A stretch of 64,000 bases of DNA from Argentina anserina (GCF_933775445.1 NC_065877.1:6634001-6698000); one strand, 5' to 3'. Shown: positions 43,701 through 57,631, counted from the first letter of the stretch. The notes: a model not told the origin generated them from the letters alone. Made by a program: numbers and translations.

Positions 43701-46309
43701 AATTTGAAATTAACATTAACCAATATAGCCTATCATGTAGCATTTCATTATTTTCATGATCCATAATTTCATAAAAATTCATTTCTTCGAGTCAAAAACC
43801 ACACCTTCTCCATCACGAATACGCCTTTTAATCAGACGCCCATCTCCAAGCATGTCCCGTACCTTTTAATTCACAACAATAGATTTAAATTAGAATCTCA
43901 GATTTCCTAACACACAAATAAAACTCCGGTAGCTACACTATTATTGGAGACTATAATTGGAAATAAGAACTCTGCACACCTGAATAAAGTGGACAAGCTC
44001 CACTTCAAAATGAACTTCTTCAATACCATCCACCACAGGCAGGATAGGAGATGGAGTCAAATACTGACTGCTGACATATATTAATGCCTTCTCTTGCCAT
44101 GCCATTGTACCGATTCCCATCTCAAGACCTTTAGGTATCTAATATACATTTAAAACACCATAGTTAGTAAAATAAAGTAGACTGCAAAAGCACTGTTCTC
44201 AGACTCAGCCTGAAAGCTGATCAGGTCTTATTTTCTTAGCATTACCGTCTTCTAAATAAACAAATAGGAACAACAAAGTCACAAAGTTGAGAGTAAAATT
44301 TGAACCCGTCACGTATGTCCAGTTAACAGAAATCATACACCAAACAAAGTAACAGCCGAAAAAATAATTCACCAACCTCTGACTTTCCAAAATTAAAGAA
44401 AAATGGTTCTCCTCGAGTACGTGGTACTAGCACTTTCCCATCAGCAGTCTTTGCAGAAATCCTAAGAAATGTCATGTACCCATCTTTAAATGTTTATGCA
44501 TATTGGAATTTGCAGTGCAATAAAGCAGCTGAAATATTAGTCAGGAAGGACAGAAAAAGCTTATACCAGGCTTTTACTTCATATGGTTCCCTTGGAGATT
44601 CCCAACCCTGACCTTCAGTTATAACCTGCCAAGTGTGAATGGGGAGTCCATTTTGAAAATAGAAGTTTAGAAATACAGGAACGAAGGCACAAAATTCACT
44701 TCATAAGATTCTCTCTTTTTGATATTTATGTCATTTGACTAATTAATTTTGATCACTGATCTTATGATTTCTAAACATTCTCCCATCAATATTTGGCATG
44801 ATACATAAGAAATCCAGGCCCCAGCAGATGAGCTATACTTTTAAGAGTGCAGATTATAGTGCTAGATGCCAATGACAACCCAGTACAGTTGCTTAAATGC
44901 ATTTTAGTTCATCAGAATGTGCATAAGAAAATTAAAGAGAGTGCAGCAATATTATTTCCAGTACCTTCTTCACAACCCCCAAATCATCACTAATGACCTG
45001 AAAAACAACCAAATGAAAGAAGTAAACAAGATCAGAGCTAATAGGAGGTCATGAAAACATTTAAATAGATGGAACCAATGAGTTAATCACCAGCTAATCA
45101 ATAGTTATATAAACCACAATTTTCAACAGAAGAATCAGCATTTTCACATTTTATATCGAAATGAACGTATGTTAGGTGGAAGTTCTACAATACGTAAACA
45201 GGGCAGCTTTGAAATGGTGGTTTCTTACCTTGACTTTGAAGAAATCTATCATCTCAATCTCAAAATGAAGCTCATCACCCTTTGGAAAAACACTGGGGGC
45301 TGAAAGAGGGCAATCAACCTCACCGTAGTGCACTTGGGGTTTCATCTTCAACTGAGACATTAGACATTAAACAAAAAAGAGTTCACAATACAAAAAATAC
45401 ACAAGAACAGATGACATTTTCGATAGCACAACGATACAACACAAATCAAAAGGTCTTTATATATGTTTAATCTTCTTCAATACAAGATAATCTACCCTAT
45501 ATTAGAAAGCACATTTCAAATAGCACAACAAGACAACAGAAACCTAATCAGGTTCAAATTCACCACTTACAGCATTTTGCCTACACAGTCATACGCAGAC
45601 ATAAAATTCATTAAACTATGAAGATATTACCATAGCAATTTCCCCCTTCTGCATTGTCGGAATTCCTTCTAGCAATCCAACTAACATCTTGCTCTTTCCC
45701 AAAACACTTCGTACCGGAGTTCCCTTGCCTGTTGTCGAATAAACATTGGAGTCAATCAGTGGAATACAACATTTTCAAATTAAACTCATTCATAAAATTC
45801 CTCAACAGTGAACACAAATTTGAAGGCGAAGATATTAAATATTCTCCTCTATCAATCTCTACACACTTGTGAAAATGTGCTTCATAACACACAATTCAAC
45901 TCACCTCCATATTCAGACCTCGAAGATTCAACAATAACTCCATCCAATGTTCTAACAGTGCAATGATATATGACCTGCAAATCAAACAAACCTAACTTAT
46001 CTTCCACCTTTTGCTTTCATACAAAGTTCAATAGCTACATAGGCTTCAACAATCGCAATGTAAGACCAACCTGATCACCATCCGACGGTGTCAAATCACC
46101 ACCACCAGGTCTGACCACCGCTTTCATCAAGCTTCCGCCAACTATCTTCATCCTCCTACAACCAAACAAAGTCATCAAAACTCAAATTAGCTTCATAATT
46201 TCCACAGATTCAATTCCAAACTTGCTAGAATTGAAGCTACATACCTCTTTTCGTCATCGGTAGGTTCTTTCTTCGGCTTCTGCGGCGTCGCGGCTTCAAT
46301 TACAGCCAT
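40754..46309 (-). CDS. PAS1: PASTICCINO1, FKBP-type immunophilin-like protein
   Basis: Twenty exons splice cleanly into 636 codons, the length of Arabidopsis PAS1. Exons: 46309-46245, 46155-46071, 45974-45905, 45728-45631, 45351-45229, 44997-44965, 44625-44567, 44461-44377, 44138-43980, 43862-43805, 43579-43431, 43254-43157, 42999-42930, 42479-42420, 42232-42176, 41860-41792, 41611-41534, 41432-41331, 41242-41171, 41074-40754. Three FKBP-like domains (about residues 50-147, 165-260, 280-384) are followed by TPRs (about 395-515) and a linker rich in Lys and Glu. A hydrophobic C-terminal anchor ends in FVFVLAYLLNRWAN. The family is known to scaffold the very-long-chain fatty acid elongase in the ER and to affect cell division. 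All junctions are GT-AG. No defect is seen. Confidence 0.96.
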
Positions 46310-46356
46310 CTCCGATCAACTTCGGCGGAAGCTCGAGAACGACGAAATCCCTAGCT

Positions 46357-46448
46357 CTGTAGACGAAGCAAAGAGTTACGGTTAGTTGAGGCAGCCGGAG
46401 TAGGAAGCTCCGTCACAGTCAATTTAGCTTCGTAATCACAGAGCTTAC
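46357..46448 (-). other. PAS1: 5'-UTR intron of PAS1
   Basis: On the minus strand TCAG|GTAAGC (donor at 46448) and CTACAG|AGCTAG (acceptor ending at 46357) mark a short intron 47 nt upstream of the start codon. The leader exon would begin upstream of 46449. The splice sites are strong but transcript evidence is lacking. Confidence 0.6.
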
Positions 46449-46459
46449 CTGACTGATTT

Positions 46460-48300
46460 GATTCTGAGAGTCGTCGATTCTGGAAGCTTCAGTCTGGTAT
46501 TCGATTTTCAATTTCAACGAACGGATCGCTTAACTACAATTGGAGGACGGGGCAGTGGAGCCACGATAGACCGGTGGTTATTGGTACCTTTATTTTTACT
46601 GTTTTACTTTTCAGGACGTTGGGTCGTAGAGATCGTATGGTGGGGACTCGGGCGGAAGATTACGGCCGATTTGGCGCCATGTCCAGATTAGGGCGGCTTC
46701 CAACTTATTTTGGCGTTAATTGTGAAAGTGGCACCACCCGATTGAACGCTTTAACACGATTATTGGTTGTTTACCGATAATGTACCCAATAATGAAGCCA
46801 TGAAGAGCATGGTGAAGCAAAAACATATTGAGATTGTGGCTCCTCTCTAGTTCTCTTCTACAACATATAAGCATAAGAGGAGTTGAGAGTGAATTATCTT
46901 TGATTTTGCCTAGTTTTAAATTCATATATGTATGCTGGAGGAGGAGTTTAACTCCTGAGTAATGTCACTGCTCCTTCAAAGCTTACCATTTCGTAGCATT
47001 CTCCTATCCAACAAGTACGACAGCCAATTATCCACGAGTCAATATTGGCAACCAGTGTTCTACTCTAGGAGACAAAAAAACACCCACAAGATAAAAGTTG
47101 AGAATGCATGCAGACCTAGTATGCTCTAGCCACACAGCATGCTTCACCATTACTCCACGCTATTCCTATCAAAGATAGCTGTTTTCTGGTACAAAATAGC
47201 GATTGGTATGGAGCCACTCTTATGTCCATTGATAATTGATCCGTTTCCAAATTTGACGGGTCCTAATCGGGTCAGGACGAGGCCACCGTCGTCGAATTCG
47301 AAAACCTTTCACAAGAATGGCAAATAAAACACGCCTTGATTCCCCTGGCTAATCGTTACTGATTTTCAGGTTGCTCGGCATATCCATCCATTTTGGCCCA
47401 CCCCTCCAAGAGATAATAGCAAGTCCGATCCAGTATATCAGGTCCGTGTTATACTTACGACAAAACAAATGGCAATGTGACCTGTTGTATCACTGCTTCC
47501 ACAGCAAATGACAAATACGTCTCATACACGATACAAAGCTTAACTCTCGGCTTTAAAATCTTGCTGAAATTTTAATTCTAGTTAATCTCACTTAACTTTG
47601 ATTTTGGAGATCTGAAAACTTCAAATGTGGCCTAGTCAAACTGACAATCCAGCGAGATGTAACGCACGCATACCCACTCTCGCACCTCCTCCACCACTCA
47701 GGACACATATCCCGACTTCCCCTCCAACACCCTAAACACAATCAACAGCCGCGTCTCTCGCGCGTGAACCCCAATTGTAGTAGTGCGCGCCATGTGAAGT
47801 TATTGAAACAGCCCTGGACTCCCCGCGGACGTGCTCCACCACCACCCCACGCCAAACAAACCCCCTCACTAAAAGAAAAGGGATTAAATTGAAACGCCGG
47901 GTTCCCATAGCAAAAGATCTAAAGAAAAAACGGGCGCAAATGTACACGCATTGGTCCCACTAATGTACACATCGCGACGGATCCTTGCGGTGGTGCTTCT
48001 CTCCTAAGCAAAATCCAGATTTTCCCTCTTGTTTGCTTTACCTTAACGAACTATTAAGTAAAGACTAATTAATAAGGGATTAACAACGACCCACGAGAGA
48101 CGTCGGTAAGGGACTTTGAACTGCCACAAGGAATTACTATACTAATTAGTCCAATTATTAATTAACGTATTGCTTTTTCTTAATTACTCTATAACAAACT
48201 ACGCACATTCCCCAACAACAGTACCTGCTCGACAAACACAGCACAGCGGTCAAGAAAATCTAAAAACAATAATAACATAAAGAATTTGCAAATACATCCT
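46460..48300. other. Intergenic: PAS1 promoter and spacer
   Basis: The first few hundred bases (46460-46800) are the likely PAS1 promoter. A GC- and CpG-rich stretch lies at 47650-47960. Open frames here, such as 47732-47947, show no domains. I see no gene. Confidence 0.4.
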
Positions 48301-48784
48301 TTTATTATATCATAATAATACTCCTGGACATGGTCTGTGGACAGATTTGGGAATAAGAAAGACACAATTTGAATTTCTGGATTTAAAAAAATTCCCACCG
48401 ATATTTCTAAATTTCCCAAACCTAATATCCCAAAATCAAAAACCACAAAAGGGACCAGTCTCCATCACTCCATCGCTCCTTGAGCCCAGCCAGAAGAGAA
48501 CAGAGAAGGCTGCCTGTTTGGTAGTGCCTATACTGCTGCAGCTTGGCCCCAAACTAGGCGAGCATTTATTTTTCCACCTAAACCCAGAACACAAACATTT
48601 CCTTCTTTCATCTTCTTTGTTCCAAGCACTTCCTCCATGTCCTGTCATTCTCAAAACCCCTATCTTTTTTGTCCTGCACTCCTAATACTATTTGACCCTA
48701 TTACCTTTCCCTATTAATTCTTTCCTAAAACCTTGTTCAATTTTCCTAAACAACCCCCTAAATCACAAACAAACCCACAGAAAG
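48301..48784 (-). other. 3' UTR region of the 393-residue protein gene
   Basis: AT-rich sequence directly downstream of the stop codon, without a domain-bearing frame. The exact poly(A) site is not set. Confidence 0.4.
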
Positions 48785-50523
48785 CTAGTAAGTCCACTCC
48801 TGCGGAAGCCTAAGCTCATGGTTCACTGGTGTATGTGGCCTCATCAAGCTGAGATTCTGCTGTGCCATGTTGTTCTTCCGAACCCTAAGAGCAAGTTCTG
48901 CAATCCAACGGTACCAAATCAGTAAAAACTTCGAGCAGTGAAGGAGTACAATCATGAGGACAAGTTACTTACCATAGTCATGAATGTTTCTAGCATCGAA
49001 ACGGTTATGGACTTGGAGCTGTGGCTGCGATTGTACGCGCATTTCCTCAACGTTCAACTTCAGCGCATGCACTACTTTGGCCGGGACGAAAACCGTTGGG
49101 CAAGCTGTAAAAAAACGCCCAAGAATAAGTGAATAACAGAATGTAAATGAGCCCACCAGAAATTTTAAATCGCAAACATTAGTCCACCAGACCAGATCTG
49201 GAATTTACAGAGAAAATTATTAACTTCAGCACCCAGGCTATAAAAATCAAATTTCCCCGCAAAAAATCGTAATGATGTTGACCAACTGGCTTCAATGAAT
49301 AAGAAGAAAACAAAAAGATTTTGTTGGATTTTTCAAATTCTGGTGGAAACGAAACAAAATTGTGGGTGGGGTAGAGTACCAACCTTGTTTGGGTAGTTGC
49401 TGTTGCTTCTTGACGCGAGGAGGGTATTCAGATGGGGTGGTGGTTCCAATTTGGCGGGGCAAGAACACACCAGTACCAGTAGACTCCTTTTTGGCTCCAA
49501 CGAGAACACCTCGGAATCCGGGCCCATTGGGCTGAAATTGTTGCAGTTGAGCTTGCTGCAGTGCCGGCCAAGCCGACGGCGAGAGTGCCAGAGGCCCATT
49601 GTTGCTGCTCCTAACCTGGTTCTGAACCACCGGAAGAGACTGAGTCCGCTGGTGTTGGAACCTTCTGGCCGCCTGTGACTGAACAAGCGCCGCGGCTATG
49701 TTGTTCTTCAGAATCTGTTGCTGTCTCAACCGCTCAAGCTGTAACCCGAAAAAAAATAGGCACAAGTTTAGGGACTGTAACGCGAGCCGGGAATGGCGCA
49801 AGTGCTTTTTCGAGAAGTCAAATTTTTTTACCTGCAAGTGCTTCTGGGAAAGCGACGGCTGTTGGTGCTGGAGGAAGTACCCGAAATCAGGGACAGTGGC
49901 TGGAGAGGGCTCTCTTGGAGCTCCCAAGATGCCTCTGCTTTTGGGGTTGAAACGCATAGCTTCTTCCTGGATGCGCATCTTGGCAACCTCCCCTGCAGCT
50001 GCATGTAGGAGATCCCAAGTTGCCGGCGGCGACTGAACGTTTGGGCTTCCCCTGCTCGATCCTAGTCCGCCGCAGCTGCAACCACTCCCTGCCGCGCACA
50101 GAGTCGATTGCGGTGAATTAGGCGAGACCCACGGCTGAAAATTCGGCAACAGAATTAGAATCAGAATCCGCATGAAATAGCACCGTTTTGAAATTGAAGA
50201 AAGAAAAGGAAAATTAGCTGAATCAAGACTTCACGATTAAGAACCTTGGAGTTGTCAAGAGTCGACTGAGCCAGCCGGCGAGTCAAACCAGCGAGATACT
50301 CTTCCTCATCGCTCTCAGTCTCGCTGGACTCCACCGGAGCACCGAAGCCAGAGTAAGGAAACTCGAAAGGAAAGAGAGCCGTCTTAGAGTCAACATCACT
50401 TTCGGAGCCAAAGAAGCTCATTTTCATGCCGCCAGAGTCCACCGTGGGGCTGATTTCATCGTCGGAATCAGTCAGAATCTCTTGAGGTAACCAAAACGCA
50501 GCGTGGTCGAACTCATCAGCCAT
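48785..50523 (-). CDS. Uncharacterised plant protein, 393 residues
   Basis: Five exons join in frame: 50523-50245, 50134-49832, 49738-49384, 49104-48973, 48897-48785 (stop TAG 48787-48785). All introns are GT-AG. The N-terminus is acidic (MADEFDHAAFWLPQEILTDSDDE) with a second acidic patch ESSETESDEEEYLAGLTRRLAQS. The middle is rich in Ser, Pro and Gln (CSCGGLGSSRGSPNV, then LERLRQQQILKNN and QLQQFQPNGPGFRGV). A conserved-looking block CPTVFVPAKVVHALKLNVEEM follows, and it ends LRLPQEWTY. There is no signal peptide or membrane span. The pattern suggests a conserved nuclear or regulatory plant protein, but I do not recognise a named family. The start is the first ATG in frame; upstream codons in frame are not ATG. 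Confidence 0.85.
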
Positions 50524-51189
50524 GAGTGAAATGGAAAGAAGCAAAAGAAAGTGATGGAGGTTTGCGGCTGGGTGAAGATATAGTAATAGCCTCAGGGTCC
50601 CAAAAGCTCAAAAGAAGAAGCTGAAGCTTTGTAGAGAGTGAGAGACAACTATGGACGATAGAGAAGAATGCACCCTTTTTATCGCTCTCTCGCACACCTC
50701 TTTCTCTCTCGTCTCTATTAATTAATTAATTATTAAGAAAACAGTAAGAGATTACACATTCACGCGGAAATGGAGGCGCGTGGCAATACGCGGAGACTCC
50801 CCAGCGGGGGAAGGAGGGGACCCGGGGGAGGAGGTGGCACAAGACCCACCCCATGTGAGTGGGTGTTGATGTGAAAGAAATTCTGCGCTGGGGCCTACAG
50901 AGAAAGTCCCCCGAGTAGTTAAAGAATTGGAAACAGAGAGGTTGTCCTCGGTAAAAGTCAAAACTTGAATTACGTTTTCACTGTGGGGAGAGTAACTGCC
51001 ATATGTCCAGCCTGGTAATTCCCCACATTGCCCTCCATGCAATGCCAAGAACAAGGCAATCTGGTTCTTTGGATCCTCTCTACCTGACCAAAATACCCCT
51101 CGGATAACCGATAAGGTTTTGTGTACTTCTGAGTTGGTCACTTTCAGCTAAAGCCTGCTGAGGATCAAGCTATGGCAGAAGTAGATCTT

Positions 51190-51193
<4 letters not shown>
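50524..51193 (-). promoter_or_regulatory. Leader and promoter region of the 393-residue protein gene
   Basis: Upstream of the start codon on the minus strand. The leader has purine-rich runs (50620-50720) and CT/GA repeats. The region to 51193 holds a GC-rich stretch and no gene. No clear TATA box was identified. Confidence 0.35.

Positions 51194-51253
<60 letters not shown>
51194..51253. repeat. (GA)n microsatellite, about 60 bp
   Basis: An unbroken GA run of about 30 units, roughly 0.7 kb upstream of the 393-residue protein gene's start codon. GA/CT runs are common near plant promoters and bind GAGA-type (BPC) factors. Its length suggests it varies between individuals. Confidence 0.9.
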
Positions 51254-51255
<2 letters not shown>

Positions 51256-54200
51256 CAATAAACGGTTTTTACTGTGGGTTAAGGTGAAAATTGCCCTCAA
51301 TTGTGACGAATTTTTTGGGCTTGTGTGAGGTTTTCTCAGTTGTAATTTTGTTAGAATCACGAGCCAAATCGTCGATCTGGGTCGGTTGGTAATGATTTTG
51401 CTTCTGGATGGCTGTGTCGTGTAAAATTTAATTACCAAGAGCGCTAATCACATGGATTAGGTGAATTATGAATGGAGACATCAGACATGGAGATGAACAG
51501 GTATTTGGATATTGGAGGCCATGATTTTGGCTGTTCAGGTATAAGGATCATTTACCTGTTTCGGGTATCTATCTTTGTATCTAAGTATTTGTTTCTTGTA
51601 ATTGCCGGTGTTCGAAACGCGGGAGTGAAAAGTCATTTTTCTCGCTCTCGTCCACGAAGATTTTGTTGCTTCTTTGTTAAGATAAATGTCTGTTTACAGA
51701 AAATTAATTTTATTTCTCGTCCGGTTGCTAAATTGTTTTATGAGTTTAACATAACATACTGGTTATCAAATATCATTATCCGGTTCTATTGCATTTATGA
51801 AATGCAATATGCATAAATTAATATAGAGAACTCCAATGGCTCTCACTTTTTTTTACATTAAGATGACAAGTTAAATGTATATGACAATCAATTCAAATTT
51901 CTTAGTGTATGAAGGTAACTTAAAATAAAATAGTTACCATTAGGTTGCGTTCAGCCATTAGAAGCTACACTCGTTACATGCAAACCGGTCACCTGCTTAG
52001 TCAAAACAACGCGTACAAATGTGATGTTTGGGACAAACTCGCTGAGTCATTTGTTAATCGGACAAAAGAGTATTAGATATCGATTAATACTCCACCACAC
52101 TCTTTTACCGTCTATATAGTCGAAATGAGTCATTCACTAATTTCATCGACCTCAAGTAAACATAGGTATATTCTCAAAAACCAAACAAAATATATAGTAA
52201 CGCATTAGTTTAGTGTGTTTATGCACATGCAAATGATCGATATAACCCTATACAACCCTCCGATGATCGACTTGCTTCAAATCGAAGTTACTCCAACCAT
52301 ACGTGTTGCATGTTGTGTAATAATACATTAATAGAAACCATCCAGGTAGAGTTTTGTGCTGCAGACTTGGATATTCCATATGATATTATCAAAATATCAA
52401 ATCACCTCCCCATACACTCAAAAGAACACATTTGTGATTTGTGAGTTGGGACGGTGGACATACGCATACCCAATCCACGTTCGGTCAGAAAGTGCCATTT
52501 GATACAACCCTAGGCACCTTTCCAACTCTTCTCACTTATCCTGAAGTTTAGTCTATGTTTTGCTACTATCTTATGATTCGTATCAGAGGAACGTATCAGA
52601 ACCCAAACCTTTGAAACTAACGTGAATGGAAACAGAACCATATCCACAAAAGGGAATTAGGGATTGATGGAACGGATCGGAGGTGCAACCATTTGGGTTT
52701 TGGAATCAACGTATTAACAAACTTACCCTGAGATACCATATATGTTATGGTGACAGGAATATGAATTCTGTTTTTTATCTTGTTCTTGGTTAACGTTTCT
52801 AAATCTTAGAAAGTAGGAACGGTGCATCTATCTTTGACTATATACGCCAAGTCGAGCAAAACAAAAACAATAAAATATTGTGTTCAAATGCATTATAATT
52901 AACCTCCCGGTTCCCAATACCACAAAACAAAGCCTCCGCTTGTTCAAAGTATTACTATTTACGGGAAGAGAATAAATGAACGAAAGGTGTAGTAGTAGTA
53001 AAACATGCATGATTCCAAGAATTTTCCAAGGTGTATGACACATTACACGCATTAGTGGTATCCCATTTTCTTTTTAGTTTTGAAGCTTAATTATATTATA
53101 AAGTAGGATTTGGTGCATCTTGGTTGGATTTTTTTTTCTGGTTACAATCTTGGTTGGATTTTTGACTAAATCAACGGCCATCAAATTTAGATGATAGTGA
53201 TCGAGTTGACATCATTGGCTAACTAAAACTCATGCAAACGAATTACCGTATGAGGTTAGCTTGGAAATGATTTGCTAATTTCATGCATGCATCGTTGGTG
53301 TTGTTTATTCTCATTAGTTCAGCGGTTAATTAGTGTTTTAGATGATTTTAATAATTCTTATGATGCTGATTGATAATTTATCATGGTAATTTTTAAACTT
53401 TCCTACGTTGCTACATGTACGTACTCATCAATGTAATTTTCCGGTTATGATTGAAACCAGGAAACAACCATGGTTATGATCAACCATATATGGTTGCATC
53501 GATCATAAGATTCTTGCGATAACAATGTCACCATTGAGATGACTAATTTCAACCTAACTACGTCTTTGCTCATTTTGAATGAAGTCCTTGCTACACCTGC
53601 AACGTGGAGACATGAGATCGAACAAGAATCTCAATCTCCGATTACACAGTCTAATGCAAAATCCATGATTCGGCAGCTCTGTCATCATCAACTCTATCTC
53701 CATTTATATTAGTGTTGCCATGGTCAACCAATTTATTTTCTCCGATCCTTTCTGGTTGTTTTGACGACTGGCATGAGTTTGTTCGCGATTCCTTAGTCCT
53801 TACGGCGCGTCGTTTTCTACTTGGCAAAGTCGTAGTGCCGGCATCGGACGACTCAGATGAGCATGAACTCCTTATATATAGTAGTGTTTAGGGTTACCAA
53901 CAACGAACAAGCTTCGTCACGAAACTTAACAAAACCAATTATTGATCACAAGTGAATGATTGAAGAGAATAATTATCTCAAGGACGTGCTTACTGCTTAG
54001 ATACAACTAAACAACACAAGTACTAGTGGATAAAGCTGTGAGCTACGTACGTTCCCAAATATGTCTAGTGACGGATATATGATTCTCTCTCTCACTCTGT
54101 TTTTTTTTTGGTATGTAGAAGTGTTAACTCTCGCTTTCTTTTTCACGAGACCTGAGAATTGAAATGGACTAATCACATGACGCGAAGTAACGAAACTTCG

Positions 54201-56553
54201 AAAGAAAATCACTTGAGAAATATATGAAGAAGGAAATCCAAGGAAATCCGTGTACACAATCCATCTTAAGTTCTTAACAAGTACTGGTAATTAGTGACCG
54301 ATCGATTCAGATATTTATTTGGATGCAAAACTATATATGCACGTCAATTTATTCTTAGTTTTTTGTGTGGTATCGTGTCATATGAATCCAGATGAGAATA
54401 GCTCGTCGTGTGGCAAATTGATAGCTTACCTTCTTAACTCTTTAATGTAAGCTGGTTAATGTTTATAGATAATTAAAACCACAAATGAACATGTAAATTA
54501 ACTTATTACTAGTGTTGGACCCTGAATTTTCTTGAAATGTGAATTAGATGCTGTACGTTTTTTTTTTTGGTTAGTTAACGTGACGCATGCCATTAGAACA
54601 ATTTGGGAGTTTGGTGAGTATAAAACTAGTAACTCAGCTTCTCTAAGTCGCAACTTATGAAGCCTGCGAGCAACCTAACTTGAAGGTTGTTTATTCAACA
54701 CATCATAAGTTAAACTCGCGTGTTTCGTCCAAGTTATTCAATGGATTGCACCATCTACATAAAAAGATCAAATAAAAAATATATATATTACCACTTTAAC
54801 TGTGATCGATCACGATTCTGCTGATCGCATGCATGTTGTGGATCATATATCGAATCCTATCAGTCTCATATTATCATGAACATACTTTAAATCACGAAAT
54901 GTAAAAACACTTTAGCTTCCTTTTGTTTAATCTTTCATATCTTTATAGACGGACGGGGCATGCTTGCCCAATGCCATGCCACACACCTTTCTGTCAGATC
55001 GATCCGATCGAGTCTCGCACCACATTGCTTCTGGTGTAAAAGCAACCTTTGCTTCTTCTGCTCTTCATTAGCGGGAATTTTGAACTCTCCCGCCGAAAGA
55101 GAAAGTACTCAAAACTAATCAAGCTCAGTCTTTTCACACCTTATTGACTAATATGTCCATATAATTGTTTTCCAGCTATGGCTGAAAATTCCCTAGTTAA
55201 TTTGGACCGACCACCATAACCATGTTCATATAAGCTTAAGATGGTGGGCATCCATGTGATCAGAAGGTACATCACCAATAAGAACGACACCACTTTAACC
55301 AAGTAGATGAGATTTCGCACCTAAATCAGGTAATTAAATCTCCGATTGGAAGAAATGGGAGAGGATAATCACATGCTCGCGGCCTCGCGCCGCTGGCACA
55401 TTTGGCTCATAGCGTCCAAACGAAATCCTAACCTTTGCATGTGCTTAATGAAACCGTACGTTTAACCCAAAAAAAAATGAAACCGTACGTGAAGTCGTGA
55501 ATGCAATTAGCCGGTATCAGCCATAGCTAAACTCAAATCGTCAATTAGTAATGTACCTTTTTTTTGGTTAAATGATCAAAGTAACAAAATTAGAATGAAA
55601 AGAACGAACAAGCATGAAAACAAAAAACACCAACCACTTTTGTATATTCAAATGAGTACATGCCTTGATTGAAGTTTAATAAATGTGATTTTCTTGCTTA
55701 GCAAATTGCGAGGAACATGCCCACGACCTGTCTCGTGTTTTGAAGTATACTAGATTAAATTGGCATCTTCTATAGTGGAAATGTGGGATAGTACCCACTT
55801 AGTCATATATCATTTTTGGATCATATTGTCTAATTTATATTGCGTATGCATGTCCAATTGTTTTATCCTTCTGTGCTTAACCGCTTACTCTTTCTTTTTC
55901 TTTTTAATTTGGTAAAGGTATGGCTGTTCATGAGATCCTTAATTTCATGAAAATGATCTGAAATGTTTTCTTAAAGTACTTTTTAGCTATATGTAATAGT
56001 GCCATGCCCCAAAACTAAATGATCAGTATCATAGTTTTATCAATACAAAGTTATTATTACAAACAATATCATCTTTCACTACATTTCCTTGTAACACATA
56101 ACGGGGACATTCCATTTGCTTTCGACGTGTGATATATGGCCCATAGCCTTGAGGAATTCCCCAAGTTGAATCTGGGTTTTATTTTGGTGAAGCCGACAAA
56201 TTTGCTTGGAGAACACAGATCGTCATTTATGGAACTAACAATGTATTATAAGAGCATTTTAGAGAAAAATGAGGATTTTGCAAAATTTTGGCATTTTTTC
56301 ACTTTAATAGTTTCTCTATTTTATTCTCTAAAATAGAAAAAGTGATATCATTCTCCAAATTTGCATATTTTTAAAAAAAAATTGGGGGATGACAATCAAT
56401 AAATATTTTATCAATCTCTATGTCTCTCACCACTTTTCTCTCAATCTCAAGATCCCCCACTACTTTTTTCTATATTCAATTAAATTTCTATTAAATTAAG
56501 ATTCTTTTATTATGATAATAAATTAATATGTTAATTTTGTATTATAATAATAA
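51254..56553. other. Gene-poor AT-rich intergenic DNA
   Basis: I see no supportable gene over 5.3 kb. Open frames at 51472-51816, 52828-53052 and 53997-54257 have no domain or splice context. The end, 56240-56400, resembles one arm of an old MITE (AAGAGCATTTTAGAG) whose partner (TTGGAGATGCTCT) may lie at 57733-57745. Confidence 0.4.
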
Positions 56554-57622
56554 GAGTTTTTTTCACCAACAGTCCCTCAACTCTGGTGTACCTACCAATG
56601 TGATACCTCAACTCTTAATCGTACCAATGTGATACTCAGACTCTAGTATTGCTATCATTGAAGTATTTCCGTTAGTTTTTTTCAACTTTTCCGTTATCTT
56701 GGTGACGTGGCAGGTACGTGAGGCCCACAAAGAGGGTTAAAAGACAAAATTAACCTCATCTGAGAGGAGCAATGTTTTTCCCGCCCTTTACCTTGAGAAA
56801 GACACCCAACAATTCCAATTTTGGCGCCAATTTTCACTCCCTACTCCTTAATTTGTGTCTCTTATCTAAACTAAAGAACTACCGCCAACCAGTCGACCAC
56901 AATCTAATAAAACCTAGATCAATCTCATTTTCTATTTTTACCCTAGCACTTGTTAAACTAACAAAATAAATATAGAAATTTATATGGAACATCTCATTTC
57001 CACAATCTCATAAGAATATAAAAACACATAACTTAACGAAATTCAAATACATGTTTAAGTATCATTAGTTGCCACCTTTTATGTTGATCTGCCATGATTT
57101 TTGCTTGTAAGAACTAATGGTACATGTAGTTGAATTTCGTTAAGTTATGTGTTTCTATATTCTTATGAGATTGTGGAAATGAGATGTTCCATATAAATTT
57201 CTATATTTATTCTGTTAGTTTAACAAGTGCTAGGGTAAAAATAGAAAATGAGATTGATCTAGGTTTTATCAGATTGTGGTCGACTGGTTGGTGGTAGTTC
57301 TTTAGTTTAGATAAGAGACACAAATTAAGGAGTCGGGAGTGAAAATTGGCGCCAAAATTGGAATTGTTAGGTGTCTTTCTCAAGGTAAAGGGCGGGAAAA
57401 ACATTGCTCCTCTCAGATGGGGTTAATTTTGTCTTTTAACCCTCTTTGTGGGCCTCACGTACTTGCCACGTCACCAAGATGACGGAAAAGTTGAAAAAAA
57501 CTGACGGAAGTACTTCAATGATAGCAATACTAGAGTCTGGGTATCACATTGGTACGATTAAGAGTTGAGGTATCACATTGGTAGGTACACCAGAGTTGAG
57601 GGACTGTTGGTGAAAAAAACTC
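56554..57622. mobile_element. Mutator-like element with 500-bp inverted arms
   Basis: A perfect 9-bp target copy, taataataa, lies at 56545-56553 and 57623-57631. The ends are inverted repeats starting GAGTTTTTTTCACCAACAG. The arms (56554-57053 and 57123-57622) are each 500 bp and differ by about a dozen substitutions that I could count by eye. The 69-bp loop has no coding capacity. A transcript through it would fold into a long, nearly perfect hairpin. The mirrored open frames at 56772-56969 and 57207-57404 are the same sequence on the two arms, not genes. Confidence 0.9.
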
Positions 57623-57631
57623 TAATAATAA

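Noticed and set aside
46458..46780. Plus-strand frames beside the PAS1 start
   Set aside because: They lie in the promoter and leader of PAS1 and have no domain.
49397..50036. Plus-strand frames of 71-112 codons
   Set aside because: Antisense shadows of the five-exon minus-strand gene.
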